The position numbers and the translations under genes are program-made. A stretch of DNA of 23,252 bases from Gammaproteobacteria bacterium (GTDB lineage: Bacteria > Pseudomonadota > Gammaproteobacteria > Chromatiales > Sedimenticolaceae): contig JAGRHE010000025.1 of assembly GCA_020445165.1 (NCBI GenBank), forward strand, positions 1 to 23,252. The letters are read 5' to 3'. Shown here in pieces: positions 16,201 through 23,252 of the stretch; the stretch's first letter is position 1, and each line of letters begins with the position of its first letter. The notes under the pieces are model-generated. The model was not told the origin of the DNA. It made no database searches and worked only from the letters and a program-made list of their open reading frames with translations.

Positions 16201-17290
16201 TGCGTGCCGCCTGAGCCAATAGGTCGCTGCCAGCTTCATCGGCACGCAGTAAGACACGCTGAACGCCCTGCTCTCGAATCATCATGCCCAGCGACGCATC
16301 TTCACTGGCGATTGGCACACCTAGCGCTTCTGCCAGGTGATCACATTGACCCGCCTTGGCGAACAATCGCATCTGCTGGGCTGACTTCTCTTCGCCCAGT
16401 CCAATCCATGCGGCCTTGAAACCACCTTTTACCAAGGCGTCGCAAAGGCGCTGTGCCACCTGTGAAGGGGAATCGCTTGTCAGTAGAGCCTGTGCCGACA
16501 ACCGGGCGATTTCAGACGCAGACTGATGCTGAAACAACTGTTCGCGCATCGACGTCAATTCGGCCGCGGCATCATGCAGACAGTTCGTCGTATTGCGTAT
16601 CTGTTGCCGCCAGTCGGACGCGGTTGAGCAGACGTCGACATCGCTGCTTAATTCAATTGCCGCAGCTCGCAGTTGCGAGAGAGGGCGTCCAAGCCGGCGA
16701 TACAACCACATGCCAAAAAGCAGTGATGCAACGATCGTCAGCGCCGCAGCCGACCACATCTTGCGGTGTACATGATCGGACTGCTGCTGTAGCGTGGACC
16801 GTATGTCCGCAGAAAGATAGAACCACGCGGGTCTATCGTTGCTCCCTTCAGGAACTGGATCGACTACTGGCCACGGATAGTAAACATGCAGGTGGCCTTT
16901 CAGAGCCTGAGTGACGGCCGAACGACTGCCGGGTTCTGGCGGTTCAGGGCTATCCGGAAAAGCTTGCTGCAACTGCAATCCGTGCCAGCCGTCGTCGCTG
17001 CTGGCAAGTACGTGAAGATTGCTGTCCAGCAATGCGGCGGAAATCGGCGAATTGGCGGGCGCGAGGTTTCGCAAGAGAGAATCGCGGCGACTTGTTGCAG
17101 AAACACTGGTTGGCTCGGTCAGAATCAACAAGACATTCTCACCGTATCGGTGCAGCAGCCGCGACCGATCTTCAGTGATTTGACTCAAGTCCTCTTGCAG
17201 GTGGACCTGAAGCATAACCAGCAGCAGACTCAATGCCCCCAAGCCGGCCAGCACCGGCACCGCGATGTAAGGCGCACGGAAAGCATTCAT
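13292..17290 (-). CDS. Membrane GAF/PAS protein with degenerate histidine-kinase core and C-terminal receiver
   Basis: A 1332-residue protein. Two membrane helices (about 8-27 and 176-197) enclose a periplasmic domain; then a HAMP-like linker, GAF (about 262-410), PAS (437-550), PAS (560-677), a GAF-like ERIKELQGLY segment (685-802), PAS (818-937), HisKA-like (953-1025), ATPase-like (1030-1180) and receiver (1201-1317). The HisKA box reads TRGITTDLNRKL, so Thr968 replaces the phospho-acceptor His. The N box is replaced by LIKTCLLVRQAI and the DxGxG motif by DGRLDGAP, so it should neither bind ATP nor autophosphorylate. A CxxC (Cys1107, Cys1110) persists in the dead ATPase domain. The receiver looks functional: EDD, Asp1256 in IIDENLPG, ISG, and Lys in AKPF. 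I chose ATG at 17290; the frame opens at 17401 but that would overlap the upstream gene. It follows that gene after 25 bases. Confidence 0.9.
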   Translation of the reverse strand: MNAFRAPYIAVPVLAGLGALSLLLVMLQVHLQEDLSQITEDRSRLLHRYGENVLLILTEPTSVSATSRRDSLLRNLAPANSPISAALLDSNLHVLASSDDGWHGLQLQQAFPDSPEPPEPGSRSAVTQALKGHLHVYYPWPVVDPVPEGSNDRPAWFYLSADIRSTLQQQSDHVHRKMWSAAALTIVASLLFGMWLYRRLGRPLSQLRAAAIELSSDVDVCSTASDWRQQIRNTTNCLHDAAAELTSMREQLFQHQSASEIARLSAQALLTSDSPSQVAQRLCDALVKGGFKAAWIGLGEEKSAQQMRLFAKAGQCDHLAEALGVPIASEDASLGMMIREQGVQRVLLRADEAGSDLLAQAARNGCAEAILVPVTQDSGNIGVLVLLAEHPDQTWDTLSALLGDIGATLGRKLVSSQEAQQQRELKQQLDHERSLLRAVIDAIPDLIFYKDPASVYVGCNRAFEALANRKEKEIVGASDLDLFIESDALKFRTDDAAVLADGKVRRVKEWVDYPDGRRVLLESTKTPYRDPNGHCLGLVGISRDITIQHNTEQALRRERNLFVAGPTVVFQWAPEDGWPVLYVSPNLQDQFGYKPEHLVDGRPSFIEIIHPDDLQRVADEVKGYLADDARENFEQQYRVRHANGSYRSVRDMTSIVRSADGTIETLLGYLIDFSQSADLEWRLGERIKELQGLYAVMQVLADPKLDISTALMNVATSIPLAFRHPASAVARISYDGSEYASAQPVPSNHTLGRIWVSENGLKGRVEVCYPASAMLGEAEVFLAEEGDLLDAIAFELKRFVDRQDLAEQQRAAGQAIETRERRFRAVSESSRDYIYEYSPKTQLRTWHGDARAALGYDASHNGAFASDWTKYLHPDDSKLGVSTMAISEDGRHQYDVTYRIRTAGGLWRYWRDRGCAVEAGNGEVCVVGSCADVTDVVSAAENRALVEQRLKLGERLETLGLMTRGITTDLNRKLMAVEGYAGLAIKKRERLSSDRMASYLEKILAASHEATDILRKIDDLSMSRDNQLFPLSIDLIVDKSLALLRPSFPATLTVSASISPDLPAFHAPQTDVLQLLIKTCLLVRQAIGDRGEISVRVSLQEMHDARCLACGAALDGEWLEVLVDGRLDGAPLPGISGGQPFAAGEVADLSQLASSIGAHITAPRSSGGDAGYALYLKPISQRGATTEATQMLDEIANADIGRGRAALLIEDDPAMLELITSQLELFGFAVIGHTSGEQGCEYWRAHVSEFALIIIDENLPGVRGSVLAARVRDMVADLPVLIISGFYSHATDIDIEKLLPAAFLAKPFTISDLEKTLGLLLPPRPDSVGQNT

Positions 17291-17315
17291 TATCCGAAAC
17301 CTTACCGCCCCAGCC

Positions 17316-20177
17316 TCACGCATGGCTATGCGTCGGCTTGCTTGTCGGCGAAAAATTCTCGTGCTGTAAATCGGCGGCGAGACGGAACTCGAGAAGTTCA
17401 CTCAATGATAATGGTTTGCTATACAGAAACCCCTGTATCACGTTACAGCCGTGCTCACGCAACCAGTCACACTCCGATCTGGTTTCAACACCTTCCGCCA
17501 CAAAGTTTACGGGCCGGACCTTGCGGATCGACAGTATCGTCTCGACAAGTGCTGCTTTCTCGGGCACATGATCAAGGCCGGTGATAAAAGAGCGATCAAT
17601 CTTAATCGTGTCAACCGGAAGGCTGCGCAGATAACTGAGGGACGAGAATCCTGTACCAAAGTCGTCGATTGCCAGACTGACCCCCAATTCCCGAAGGCTC
17701 TGCATCTTGCGCCGGGCGAGCTCGACGTTATCAAGCAACAGGTTTTCGGTTATTTCCAGCTCCATTCTGGTGGGCGGATATTCAGCCGCCTTGAACGCGC
17801 GCTTCAACTCACTCACGAAGCCTGTTGAGAAAAAGTGGCGTGGACTGATGTTTATTGCGACATGGTCGAAGACTGATGCACCAGAGTTCTGTTGAACTTC
17901 ATTCATGTCACGGATTGCACGATCGACAGTCCACCGGCCGATCTCGTTGATCAGACCGACCTCCTCTGCAAATGCGATGAAATGGAACGGCGCCAAAAGC
18001 CCACGCTTAGGATGTTGCCAGCGGATCAGAGCTTCCAGGCCGACAACCTTGTGCGCCAATACATCGATCTTCGGCTGGTAATGTACTACCAACTCGTCAT
18101 TGTCGATCGCCTGCTTCAGCTCGCTCGCCAAAGACAGGCGGGCGTTTACTTCCGTTGCCATGCTGGAACGAAAGGATCGTATGGTGTTGCGACCACTGCT
18201 TTTTGCGCGATTCAGAGCAGTGTCTGCGTGCTTGAGGATAGTATCCGCGGTTGCGTTACCACTCGGGTATAACATTACACCGATGCTTGCGGTCAGTGCC
18301 TGCGGTGTATCACTGATCTTAACGGGTTGAGCCACGGCGCTCGCCAGAGAATGCGCCAGCTTGTGGGCCAGCGTGGTCGCTTCGGCTTCTCGCTCACACA
18401 GCTTGTTGAGAACGATCGCGAATTCGTCAGCGCCAAGACGGGCGACCACGTCGTCTGAACTTAAACAATTGCTCAACCTTTGCGCGGTTTCACGTAGAAA
18501 CAAGTCACCAGCCGAATGGCCCAGCCCGTCATTCACCGTGTTGAATCGATCGAGGCCAATCACGAGCAACGCACCGTAGCTTTCTCTGCGCCGGGCACTT
18601 TCTATGGAGACCGATAGCTCCGTAAGCAACTTACGTCGATTCGGCAGTCCGGTCAGGTCATCATGCAGAGCCTGGTGCTTGATTTTCTCCTCAATCTCTC
18701 TTCGTAGAGTGATGTCACGAATGAAGCCGGTGAAGAGACGCTTGCCGTCAATGGTCGAATCGGCCACAGACAGTTCGGCAGGAAACGCGCTGCCGTCGCT
18801 CCGCACGGCTTCCAGTTCGCGTAACCCTCCGACCACATGCGACTCGCCCGTTCGGAGGTAGCGTTTCACGTAGCCGTCGTGTTGGTTGCGGTATCGTTCC
18901 GGCATTAGAAGACTCACCGGTTTGCCCACGATTTCTCGCTCCTGCCAGCCAAAGATGCGTTCAGCCGCGGTATTGAAAGACTGGATCATGCCTTGTTCAT
19001 TGATTGTCACGATGCCGTCAATCGCTGTCTGCAGCACGGCGTGCAGCCGTGCTCGACTGAGTTCTTCAGCGTGGCCTGTGGATCTCAAGGCGTCGCGGAC
19101 GACCTTGATCATTAGTATTGCGACCAATGCGAAGAGGGCCGCCAGCGAGGCGAGAAAAGTGGTTGTCGTTCGAAGCTCAGCCAGCGTTTGGTCGACGACT
19201 TCGTGCGGCGTCCATCGCGCCAGAATCCAGCGTCTTACCGGTTGACTTGCCCTCGTGGCATCGGCCGGATACGTCAGGGTCTGAATTGCGAACAGGCCGG
19301 ATGGTGTCTGCACGGACATTTCTTGGTGCAGCCCGAGGGCCAAGGATGCTTCTGGAAAACGCACGGAGAACCTGTCCTCGGCCACGCGGCCGGGTAACGT
19401 GTAAGCCCAGTCACGTACCGAATCGGGAGCGAGAACAAAGTGGCCACCGTCGTTCACCAGCAAGGATTGCGCTTGGTCTCCAATCCGTCGATCGCGAATA
19501 AGGTCGATCAGGTTCGATGCTTGGTAGTTCAGGACCAGCAGGCCGACGGTGGCAGCACGATCGTCGGCAATCTTTATGACGAGCCGCAACATCGGTCGCC
19601 GTGGATACTCAATCACACCTCGCTCGATGTTCAAATCGAGCTCCGACACGTATACATCACCCGGATCTGAGGAAAGTGCATCCCGGACGTAATACCGGGA
19701 TGACTTATTCTGAAGCTGTGCCCGCGCTACCACGGTTGGGTGATCGTTGTCGGTGTCAACGCGCACCAACTCCTGGCCTTTGGTGTCCAGGTAACGAACC
19801 TGGTGATAGAAGCGTTTGCTTGCAGCGAAGAAATACAGGACCTCTTGCAGTGCCAGCAGGTTCTCTGCCGTGGGCTCGCGCGCAAATGCCCGCAAGGCCG
19901 GGTGGCGAGCCAGGACGCGGATGTCGGCCATCAAGCCATCCAATTCGGTCGAGACTCTTGTCGCCAACGCTTCCACGTCGCTGGCGTTCCTGGCCTGCAT
20001 CGCAAGGACTTGTTGGTCGGCCGCGCGTTGGTAAAGAAAAATGGTGATTCCAACGATACACAGTAGCGCGAACAGCCATAGGCCAAGCGCCGCTTTCAGT
20101 GAAGCAAACGCCTCCACCACTCGCTGAACGATATCGTGTCGAGGGCTGGTCGTGCATGGGGGTAGCTGTTCAGTCAT
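17316..20177 (-). CDS. Membrane dCache-PAS-GGDEF-EAL protein, probable c-di-GMP phosphodiesterase
   Basis: A 953-residue inner-membrane signalling protein. Helix 1 (about 30-50) and helix 2 (about 338-358) enclose a dCache-type periplasmic sensor (YLDTKGQELVRVDTDN near its start). A PAS domain (about 370-490; AIDGIVTINEQGMIQSFN) precedes GGDEF (about 505-665) and EAL (about 680-930). The GGDEF signature is GADEF (582-586), so cyclase activity is doubtful. EAL residues are all visible: Glu715 in EALIRW, NISPRHF, ELEITEN, IDDFGTGFSSL, KIDRSF, AEGVET and QGF. The likely net activity is hydrolysis of c-di-GMP, with GADEF acting as a possible GTP-binding regulator. The ATG at 20177 overlaps the upstream response-regulator stop by 8 bases (ATGACTGA), implying coupled translation; the frame is open to 20309 but inside that gene. 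Confidence 0.92.
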   Translation of the reverse strand: MTEQLPPCTTSPRHDIVQRVVEAFASLKAALGLWLFALLCIVGITIFLYQRAADQQVLAMQARNASDVEALATRVSTELDGLMADIRVLARHPALRAFAREPTAENLLALQEVLYFFAASKRFYHQVRYLDTKGQELVRVDTDNDHPTVVARAQLQNKSSRYYVRDALSSDPGDVYVSELDLNIERGVIEYPRRPMLRLVIKIADDRAATVGLLVLNYQASNLIDLIRDRRIGDQAQSLLVNDGGHFVLAPDSVRDWAYTLPGRVAEDRFSVRFPEASLALGLHQEMSVQTPSGLFAIQTLTYPADATRASQPVRRWILARWTPHEVVDQTLAELRTTTTFLASLAALFALVAILMIKVVRDALRSTGHAEELSRARLHAVLQTAIDGIVTINEQGMIQSFNTAAERIFGWQEREIVGKPVSLLMPERYRNQHDGYVKRYLRTGESHVVGGLRELEAVRSDGSAFPAELSVADSTIDGKRLFTGFIRDITLRREIEEKIKHQALHDDLTGLPNRRKLLTELSVSIESARRRESYGALLVIGLDRFNTVNDGLGHSAGDLFLRETAQRLSNCLSSDDVVARLGADEFAIVLNKLCEREAEATTLAHKLAHSLASAVAQPVKISDTPQALTASIGVMLYPSGNATADTILKHADTALNRAKSSGRNTIRSFRSSMATEVNARLSLASELKQAIDNDELVVHYQPKIDVLAHKVVGLEALIRWQHPKRGLLAPFHFIAFAEEVGLINEIGRWTVDRAIRDMNEVQQNSGASVFDHVAINISPRHFFSTGFVSELKRAFKAAEYPPTRMELEITENLLLDNVELARRKMQSLRELGVSLAIDDFGTGFSSLSYLRSLPVDTIKIDRSFITGLDHVPEKAALVETILSIRKVRPVNFVAEGVETRSECDWLREHGCNVIQGFLYSKPLSLSELLEFRLAADLQHENFSPTSKPTHSHA

Positions 20178-20775
20178 CCTGCGCTGCTTGCCCGTTCGGC
20201 TGTGAAACAGGGCTTGAGGGCTCAAGCCCCAATGCATCGAGCAGCTCAGCTCGGCGGAAGGGCTTGGCGAGGCAGCGCTCGGCACCAGCCTGGAGAATCC
20301 GATCGACATTGTCTTCGGTATAGAAACCTGTCATGGCCACCACCTGGGTCGAGCCTGACTGGGAGCCACTGCGAATACTGCGGCATACCTCGAATCCGTC
20401 GACACCAGGCAGCATCAGGTCAAGCAGCACCGTGTCCGGTTGCCAAGCCTCAACCAAACGACCGGCCTCGAAACCATCAAACGCAAACCGGGTCTCGACC
20501 TGACTCGGAAAATCCCCGAGTACCTCAGCGAGATAGGCCGCCAGCCGGCGATCGTCCTCGACCACCAATAAACGCCGAGGGCACGAGGAAGCTGCGAGGC
20601 CCGGCAAGCCCCGTTTGCGTGAAAACCGCTCCACGTCTTGTCTGCGAAAACGCCGATGCCCGCCGGTGGTCTTTTGCACCGGTAGCCATCCCCGATTGGC
20701 CCACTGGCGGACCGTTATCGGCGACACGCCCATCAGCTCGGCGACTTGTCTGGGCGTCAGATATGTGGATGCCAT
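20170..20775 (-). CDS. Response regulator with N-terminal BldC/excisionase-like DNA-binding domain
   Basis: A 201-residue protein with an unusual order: DNA-binding domain first, receiver last. Residues 5-52 are a MerR/excisionase-type winged helix (LTPRQVAELMGVSPITVRQW, then GGHRRFRRQDVERF), very like the single-domain regulator BldC. The receiver (about 67-185) has the acidic pair Asp74/Asp75, phospho-acceptor Asp119 in LLDLMLPG, Thr149 in AMTG and Lys171 in AKPF, so it should be phosphorylatable. The frame is open to 20997, but the ATG at 20775 starts right at the HTH domain and a promoter lies upstream of it. First gene of the four-gene signalling operon; its stop overlaps the start of the GGDEF-EAL gene. 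The likely phosphodonor is the multi-PAS kinase encoded last in the operon (inference). Target genes are unknown; autoregulation is plausible. Confidence 0.92.
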   Translation of the reverse strand: MASTYLTPRQVAELMGVSPITVRQWANRGWLPVQKTTGGHRRFRRQDVERFSRKRGLPGLAASSCPRRLLVVEDDRRLAAYLAEVLGDFPSQVETRFAFDGFEAGRLVEAWQPDTVLLDLMLPGVDGFEVCRSIRSGSQSGSTQVVAMTGFYTEDNVDRILQAGAERCLAKPFRRAELLDALGLEPSSPVSQPNGQAAQDD

Positions 20776-20832
20776 AGGGTATTCGGCAAAAAGCGGACAC
20801 TGACGATGCAGTATCGAATTAGTCGAAAATAT

Positions 20833-20861
20833 AGAATATATCGATTTTGACGTATTGTCGA
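20833..20861 (-). promoter_or_regulatory. Probable sigma70-type promoter of the signalling operon
   Basis: On the minus strand TCGACA (20861-20856, five of six to TTGACA) is followed after exactly 17 bases by TATTCT (20838-20833, four of six to TATAAT). The surroundings are the most AT-rich stretch of the region. The ATG is about 57 bases further downstream. Confidence 0.5.
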
Positions 20862-20930
20862 AGCCTACCCGGCACCGCTTGGCACGGAGATGTAACAGCC
20901 CCGCGCAAAGATTGAAGAAAACTATTGTTG

Positions 20931-20946
20931 GCGAACGTTCGTTCGC
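20931..20946. repeat. Inverted repeat GCGAAC-GTTC-GTTCGC
   Basis: Six-base arms (20931-20936 and 20941-20946) around GTTC; the inner GAACGTTC is itself an 8-base palindrome. It lies about 70 bases upstream of the signalling-operon promoter and downstream of modC. It may be an operator or a transcript-end hairpin; there is no T tract. Confidence 0.35.
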
Positions 20947-21113
20947 GGTTTGCCGCCGCCCCATCTGCGATGCACGCGGGGGCTGCGGGCGGCTCAATCG
21001 CTGATCGAGGCGACCAGCAGGGCGCTCAAGGGGCTAGTCCGAAAAGGGGAGAGGCAGCGTCTTCGCGATCAGGAATGCCGCTACAAGGCGCTCTCGAGCA
21101 GCAAGAGGGCATT

Positions 21114-22181
21114 TCAGGCCAGCAGCGCGACACCCTTGACCAGGGCATACATTGCCTTGCCCGGTTCGATCTCGAGCAGCCGTTGCGAGCGTCGCGTAAC
21201 CCTGGCCAGCAGTGTTTCGTCGCCGGCCTGCAGGCGCACCGTAATCTGAGCCGGCCCATCATCACGCATCTCGACGATCGTCACCGGAAAGCTGTTGAGG
21301 ATGCTGCTGCCAGTCAACGGCTGCAGCGCCAGGCTCACGTCGTGTGCACGGATGCGCAGGCGGACCGCAGTGCCTGCGGTTTCAGTCACCTGCGGCACCC
21401 ACAGATTCCCGCCGCTGAATGACAACTCGCTCAGCTGGTCACGTTCATTGTGTCCACGCACGATCGCATGCACGACCGCCTCGGCGTTGCGCCCGTGCGC
21501 CATCGGCAGGTCGAGGCGTGTCAACAGGGCGTTGATGTCGCCGCTGGTGATCACCCTGCCGGCATTCATCAGCACCATGTGGCTCGTCAGGCGGGCAACC
21601 TCGTCGAGGGCATGACTGACGTAGAGAACCGGAATGGCCAGTTGGCGCTGCATCTCGTCCAGGTAAGGCAGCAGGCGCGATCGGCTGACCTGGTCGAGTG
21701 CCGACAGGGGTTCGTCCATCAGCAGCAGGCGTGGATTGCTGAGCAATGCCTGGCCGATGGCGACGCGCTGACTTTCACCACCGGACAACCCTTTGACCGA
21801 GCGCTTGAGCAGGTCGGCCAGGCCAAGCAGTTCGACCACCTGCTCGAAATCCAGCGCCGATGCCGAGCGGGCGCGTCGCCTGGCACCGAAATGCAGGTTG
21901 TCGGCGACATCGAGATGACTGAACAGCACCGGCTGTTGAAACACGTAGCCGATCGGGCGCCGGTGCGGCGGCAACCGATGACTGTCGTCCTGCCATACCT
22001 GGTCACCGATCCGCACCTGGCCACGCACATCCGGTTCCAGCCCGGCGATCGCGCGCAATAGCGTGGTCTTGCCGCAGCCCGATGGGCCGAACAGCGCGGT
22101 GAAGCCGCTCGCCGGCACTTCGAACGCGGTCTGCAATTCGAAATCACCGCGCCGAACCTGCACGTCGACACAGACACTCAT
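21114..22181 (-). CDS. modC: Molybdate ABC transporter ATP-binding protein ModC
   Basis: A 355-residue ATPase that powers molybdate uptake through ModB at the cytoplasmic face of the inner membrane. Walker A is GPSGCGKT (32-39), the Q loop is FQQPVLF (81-87), the ABC signature is LSGGESQ (132-138), Walker B is LLLMDE (152-157) and the switch His is His190. After residue 280 comes a TOBE/MOP-like domain ([13 protein letters not shown], then [13 protein letters not shown]), which binds molybdate in this subfamily and separates ModC from other ABC ATPases. Length matches the family. The ATG overlaps the modB stop by four bases (ATGA), indicating translational coupling. It is the last gene of the mod operon. 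Confidence 0.95.
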   Translation of the reverse strand: MSVCVDVQVRRGDFELQTAFEVPASGFTALFGPSGCGKTTLLRAIAGLEPDVRGQVRIGDQVWQDDSHRLPPHRRPIGYVFQQPVLFSHLDVADNLHFGARRRARSASALDFEQVVELLGLADLLKRSVKGLSGGESQRVAIGQALLSNPRLLLMDEPLSALDQVSRSRLLPYLDEMQRQLAIPVLYVSHALDEVARLTSHMVLMNAGRVITSGDINALLTRLDLPMAHGRNAEAVVHAIVRGHNERDQLSELSFSGGNLWVPQVTETAGTAVRLRIRAHDVSLALQPLTGSSILNSFPVTIVEMRDDGPAQITVRLQAGDETLLARVTRRSQRLLEIEPGKAMYALVKGVALLA

Positions 22182-22840
22182 GCACTCGCCCGCCTGCGAA
22201 ACCGGCTGGCATAGACGATCAGCAGCAGCACGAACGACAACAGCAACAGGCCCGCGGAAAGGGTGTGCGCGTGGCCATAGTCGAGCACCTCGACATGCTC
22301 GTACACGGCGATCGACAACACCCGCGTTTCGCCCGGGATGTTGCCGCCGATCATCAGCACGACGCCAAACTCGCCGAGGGTATGCGCGAATCCGAGCACC
22401 GCCGCCGTGACATAACCGGGTCGCGCCAGCGGCAGCACCACGCTGCGGAAGCGGTCGGCAGGTGACGCGCCGAGGCAGGCCGCCATCTCCAGCGGCTGTT
22501 CACCGATCGCGGCAAAGGCATCACGCAGAGGCTGGACGACGAACGGCAGGGAATACACCACCGAGCCGAGCAGCAAACCGCCGAAGGTGAACGCCAGGGA
22601 CAGGCCGCCCAGCGGGCCGCCCGGCCCCATCGCCAACAGCAGGTAGAAACCGAGCACGGTCGGTGGCAGCACCAGCGGCAGCGCAACCACTGCCTCGATG
22701 CTTGCGCGCCAGCGGCTGCCGGTCCGTGCCAGCCACCAGGCCAGCGGGGTGCCGAGCAGCAACAGCAGCAGCGTCGTCAACGCAGCCAGGCGCAGAGTGA
22801 GCCACAAGGCATCGAGATCGGCGGCTGACAGCGGCGCCAT
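22178..22840 (-). CDS. modB: Molybdate ABC transporter permease ModB
   Basis: A 220-residue integral inner-membrane permease with about five or six hydrophobic segments. The cytoplasmic coupling (EAA) loop reads [20 protein letters not shown], and the molybdate-permease signature [20 protein letters not shown] follows. Early segments include [19 protein letters not shown] helix sequence and [14 protein letters not shown], both typical of ModB. The start is the ATG at 22840, two bases after the modA stop, and the stop overlaps modC, so the three genes form a tight operon. Length is close to E. coli ModB. Confidence 0.95.
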   Translation of the reverse strand: MAPLSAADLDALWLTLRLAALTTLLLLLLGTPLAWWLARTGSRWRASIEAVVALPLVLPPTVLGFYLLLAMGPGGPLGGLSLAFTFGGLLLGSVVYSLPFVVQPLRDAFAAIGEQPLEMAACLGASPADRFRSVVLPLARPGYVTAAVLGFAHTLGEFGVVLMIGGNIPGETRVLSIAVYEHVEVLDYGHAHTLSAGLLLLSFVLLLIVYASRFRRRASA

Positions 22841-22842
22841 GA

Positions 22843-23252
22843 CTAGTCGCCCCCGGGCATGTCGTAACCGGCGGCGACGATCAACTCGCGCGCACGTTCG
22901 CCGCGCAGATAGGCCGCCAGCGCTTCAGCGGCCTCACCCCGACGCAGCAGGATCGCGTGCTGCGCGATCGGCTCATGCAGCGATGCCGGCAGTGTCAGTT
23001 GCACCCCGGCCGGCGGGTCGCTCATGGCGCGCAACTGCGACAGCGCAACGAACCCGGCCTGGGCATTGCCACTGGCGACGAACTGCAGCGTCTGTGCGAT
23101 GTTCTCACCGCGCACCAGGCGTGACTGCACCTCGTCCCACAGGCCCCATGCCTGCAGCACCTGGCGTGCCGCCAAACCGTAGGGGGCCAGGCGTGGATTG
23201 GCGATCGCGATGCGGCGCACCGCGGGCGACAGCATGATGTCGCCGGGATCCT
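22843..23252 (-). CDS. modA: Molybdate-binding periplasmic protein ModA, C-terminal part
   Basis: The reading frame is open to the right edge, so only the C-terminal 135 or so codons are present; the apparent Met near 23235 is internal. The fragment contains the conserved [15 protein letters not shown] block, followed by [24 protein letters not shown], both characteristic of the molybdate/tungstate-binding ModA family, and ends with a short C-terminal helix ([18 protein letters not shown]). ModA delivers molybdate to ModBC from the periplasm. The signal peptide and the first lobe, plus any ModE-type operator, lie outside the window. Confidence 0.92.
   Translation of the reverse strand, partial: DPGDIMLSPAVRRIAIANPRLAPYGLAARQVLQAWGLWDEVQSRLVRGENIAQTLQFVASGNAQAGFVALSQLRAMSDPPAGVQLTLPASLHEPIAQHAILLRRGEAAEALAAYLRGERARELIVAAGYDMPGGD

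Larger units (their letters stand above)
20776..21113. other. Intergenic region between the mod operon and the signalling operon
   Basis: 338 bases without a supported gene. The left third holds the promoter and TCGA-containing repeats upstream of the response regulator. The right part is the 3' flank of modC, with no T-tailed terminator that I can see. An open frame crosses it from 20925 on the plus strand but is antisense to modC and has no homology that I recognise. Confidence 0.55.

Noticed and set aside
17291..17401. 37-residue N-terminal extension of the pseudokinase protein from a GTG
   Set aside because: It would overlap the end of the GGDEF-EAL gene by more than 80 bases and place a basic stretch before the first membrane helix; the ATG at 17290 gives a normal N-terminus.
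20776..20997. 74-residue N-terminal extension of the response regulator
   Set aside because: It would cross the AT-rich promoter region and precede a canonical excisionase-type N-terminus; no domain is visible in it.
20925..21422. 165-codon plus-strand frame
   Set aside because: Most of it is antisense to modC, and the remainder is in intergenic sequence without a ribosome site.
1..23252. CRISPR arrays, insertion sequences, integrases or phage genes
   Set aside because: No regularly spaced repeats, transposase or recombinase signatures were seen. The excisionase-like HTH belongs to a response regulator, not to a mobile element.

Overview
The window is high-GC, densely coded bacterial chromosome. 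The gene families (Tas-type aldo-keto reductase, HU with a Lys/Ala tail, ModABC, YfiR, many-PAS kinases) suggest a gammaproteobacterium, perhaps an environmental Chromatiales-like lineage. That placement is inference from protein style; no rRNA or tRNA gene is present to test it.

Left part (1-7036). The N-terminus of a membrane protein runs off the left edge, divergent from tas. A small hypothetical gene follows. On the minus strand is a three-gene cluster: a secreted chalcone-isomerase-like protein, a 1253-residue protein with two cyclic-nucleotide-binding domains, a rhodanese-like domain, a very long coiled coil and a C-terminal membrane anchor, and a small Rieske ferredoxin that starts at GTG 10 bases after the giant's stop. 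Divergent from this cluster is an HU-family nucleoid protein with a clear rho-independent terminator.

Middle part (7178-20861). Two blocks converge. On the plus strand a TonB-dependent receptor is followed by a YfiR-family periplasmic protein. On the minus strand a four-gene signalling operon reads, in transcription order: a response regulator with an N-terminal BldC/excisionase-like DNA-binding domain; a membrane dCache-PAS-GGDEF-EAL protein with a GADEF variant and an intact EAL site; a membrane GAF/PAS protein whose histidine-kinase core has lost its phospho-acceptor His and ATP-binding boxes but keeps a good receiver domain; and a soluble multi-PAS histidine kinase with an intact core. 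The only kinase that looks active is the last one, so a reasonable model is that it phosphorylates the two receivers in trans. The membrane proteins would sense periplasmic signals, possibly with TonB/YfiR input, and the output would be c-di-GMP hydrolysis plus transcription. This wiring is inference.

Right part (21114-23252). A molybdate ABC transporter operon, modA (partial)-modB-modC, is on the minus strand and runs off the right edge.

The observations I rank highest are the pseudo-histidine-kinase with intact receiver inside a c-di-GMP operon facing TonB-YfiR, and the giant tail-anchored CNB-CNB-rhodanese-coiled-coil protein paired with a Rieske ferredoxin.
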